Source: Sphingomonas panacisoli (GTDB lineage: Bacteria > Pseudomonadota > Alphaproteobacteria > Sphingomonadales > Sphingomonadaceae). From it: a stretch of DNA of 64,000 nt. A program made the translations under genes and the position numbers. The notes below the pieces were generated by a model. The model searched no databases. It had not been told where the DNA came from and saw only the letters and a program-made list of their open reading frames with translations. Location: positions 2,046,001 through 2,110,000 of the forward strand of contig NZ_CP042306.1 in the NCBI RefSeq assembly GCF_007859635.1, written 5' to 3'. Below, one piece after another: positions 63,610 to 64,000 of the stretch (position 1 is the stretch's first letter; each line of letters opens with the position of its first letter).

Positions 63610-64000
63610 CTAGCGACCCGTTAGGTCGCCCGCGCTGTCGATATCGACCAATTCTGCACCCTTGGCGGCGACTGTATCTGCATCGGTCAACAACGTCCTG
63701 GCGCCGGCGTCTCCTGTCAGACTTTCTAGCCGCTCGAACCAGTCCCTCCCGAACAATGCTGGCGGCATGCGCTGGGTGCCGCTGCTGGATGCGATGACGC
63801 TGGCGGCACCACGATGGCGTGCCAACAGAGCCGCGAAATGTTCCAGAGGGACGAATGGCATATCGGCCAGTGCCACAAGTACGGCGTCCGCGCCCATCTG
63901 ACAGGCCGACCGCACGCCCAGTGCGAGCGAATGCCCCATGCCGATTTCGGGCTGATAGTTGATCACCCTCGTAAAGTCCGGCCAGTCGAGCGAGTTTTGT
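63610..64000 (-). CDS. MobA/MocA-like nucleotidyltransferase (partial, runs off the right edge)
   Basis: The C-terminal 129 codons of a molybdenum-cofactor-type NTP transferase are present and the frame stays open to base 64000. Visible features are EIGMGHSLALGVRSA, the metal-binding VALADMPFV, the PPALF segment, GDAGARTLL and the closing VDIDSAGDL. These fit CTP:molybdopterin cytidylyltransferases serving xanthine-dehydrogenase-type enzymes. An internal GTG could be mistaken for the start, but the reading frame continues upstream as QNSLDWPDFTR. It is unrelated to the pectin locus and marks its right boundary. Confidence 0.85.
   Translation of the reverse strand, partial: QNSLDWPDFTRVINYQPEIGMGHSLALGVRSACQMGADAVLVALADMPFVPLEHFAALLARHRGAASVIASSSGTQRMPPALFGRDWFERLESLTGDAGARTLLTDADTVAAKGAELVDIDSAGDLTGR

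Overview
The window looks like a chromosomal segment of a sphingomonad (Sphingomonadaceae, Alphaproteobacteria). It is GC-rich with high GC at third codon positions. It carries four TonB-dependent receptors, two of the Xanthomonas/Caulobacter oligosaccharide type, and no ABC sugar importers. It also carries a Novosphingobium-type mannonate dehydratase and a PrnA-like halogenase beside a TonB receptor. No rRNA, tRNA, CRISPR array or insertion sequence was recognised. The genus is inferred from protein style and was not confirmed by a marker gene.

Region 1 (1-5.5 kb) is a small sugar-uptake regulon on the minus strand: an export-type esterase, a TonB receptor, a LacI regulator and a trehalase that runs off the left edge. 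Five 14-bp operators of form TGnnATCGATnnCA precede the esterase, receptor and trehalase. Region 2 (5.6-16.3 kb) is ordinary accessory chromosome. It holds a secreted FKBP isomerase, an S9 peptidase, a LysR regulator divergent from two alpha/beta-hydrolases (one fused to a cupin-like tail), a PAP2-family membrane protein, and an operon of a CPA2 antiporter, an alginate-export-type porin and a secreted VOC protein. Region 3 (16.4-24.7 kb) holds a Phd/PIN toxin-antitoxin pair with a palindromic operator, a flavin-dependent halogenase, a TonB receptor, a TPR-sulfotransferase and an M20 peptidase.

Region 4 (25.0-63.4 kb) is a large pectin/uronate utilisation locus. Extracellular or periplasmic depolymerisation is covered by GH28 polygalacturonase, PL10 pectate lyase, GH105 unsaturated galacturonyl hydrolase, two alginate-lyase-fold proteins, two esterases, a DUF4861 protein and several large exported proteins of unknown function. 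Outer-membrane uptake uses two TIGR01782-type TonB receptors. Inner-membrane uptake is by an ExuT-like MFS carrier. Catabolism to KDPG uses UxaC, a UxuB-family reductase, UxaA, ManD, KduI, KduD and KdgK. KDPG aldolase and a pectin methylesterase are not in the window.

Control of region 4 appears to be layered. Two close LacI paralogues (30.2 and 60.4 kb) share a recognition helix, and six intergenic sites with an ACCGGT core lie in front of most transcription units. A FadR-type GntR regulator (50.7 kb) may act on two TGTAnTACA sites. The right edge carries a partial MobA/MocA-like nucleotidyltransferase.

The most novel material is the translationally coupled trio at 42.6-49.1 kb: a 1276-aa LamG multidomain protein, a beta-propeller and a DUF885 protein. 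It is transcribed with a TonB receptor and PL10 pectate lyase behind one operator. A 621-aa toroid-like protein at 52.7-54.6 kb is the other strong candidate.
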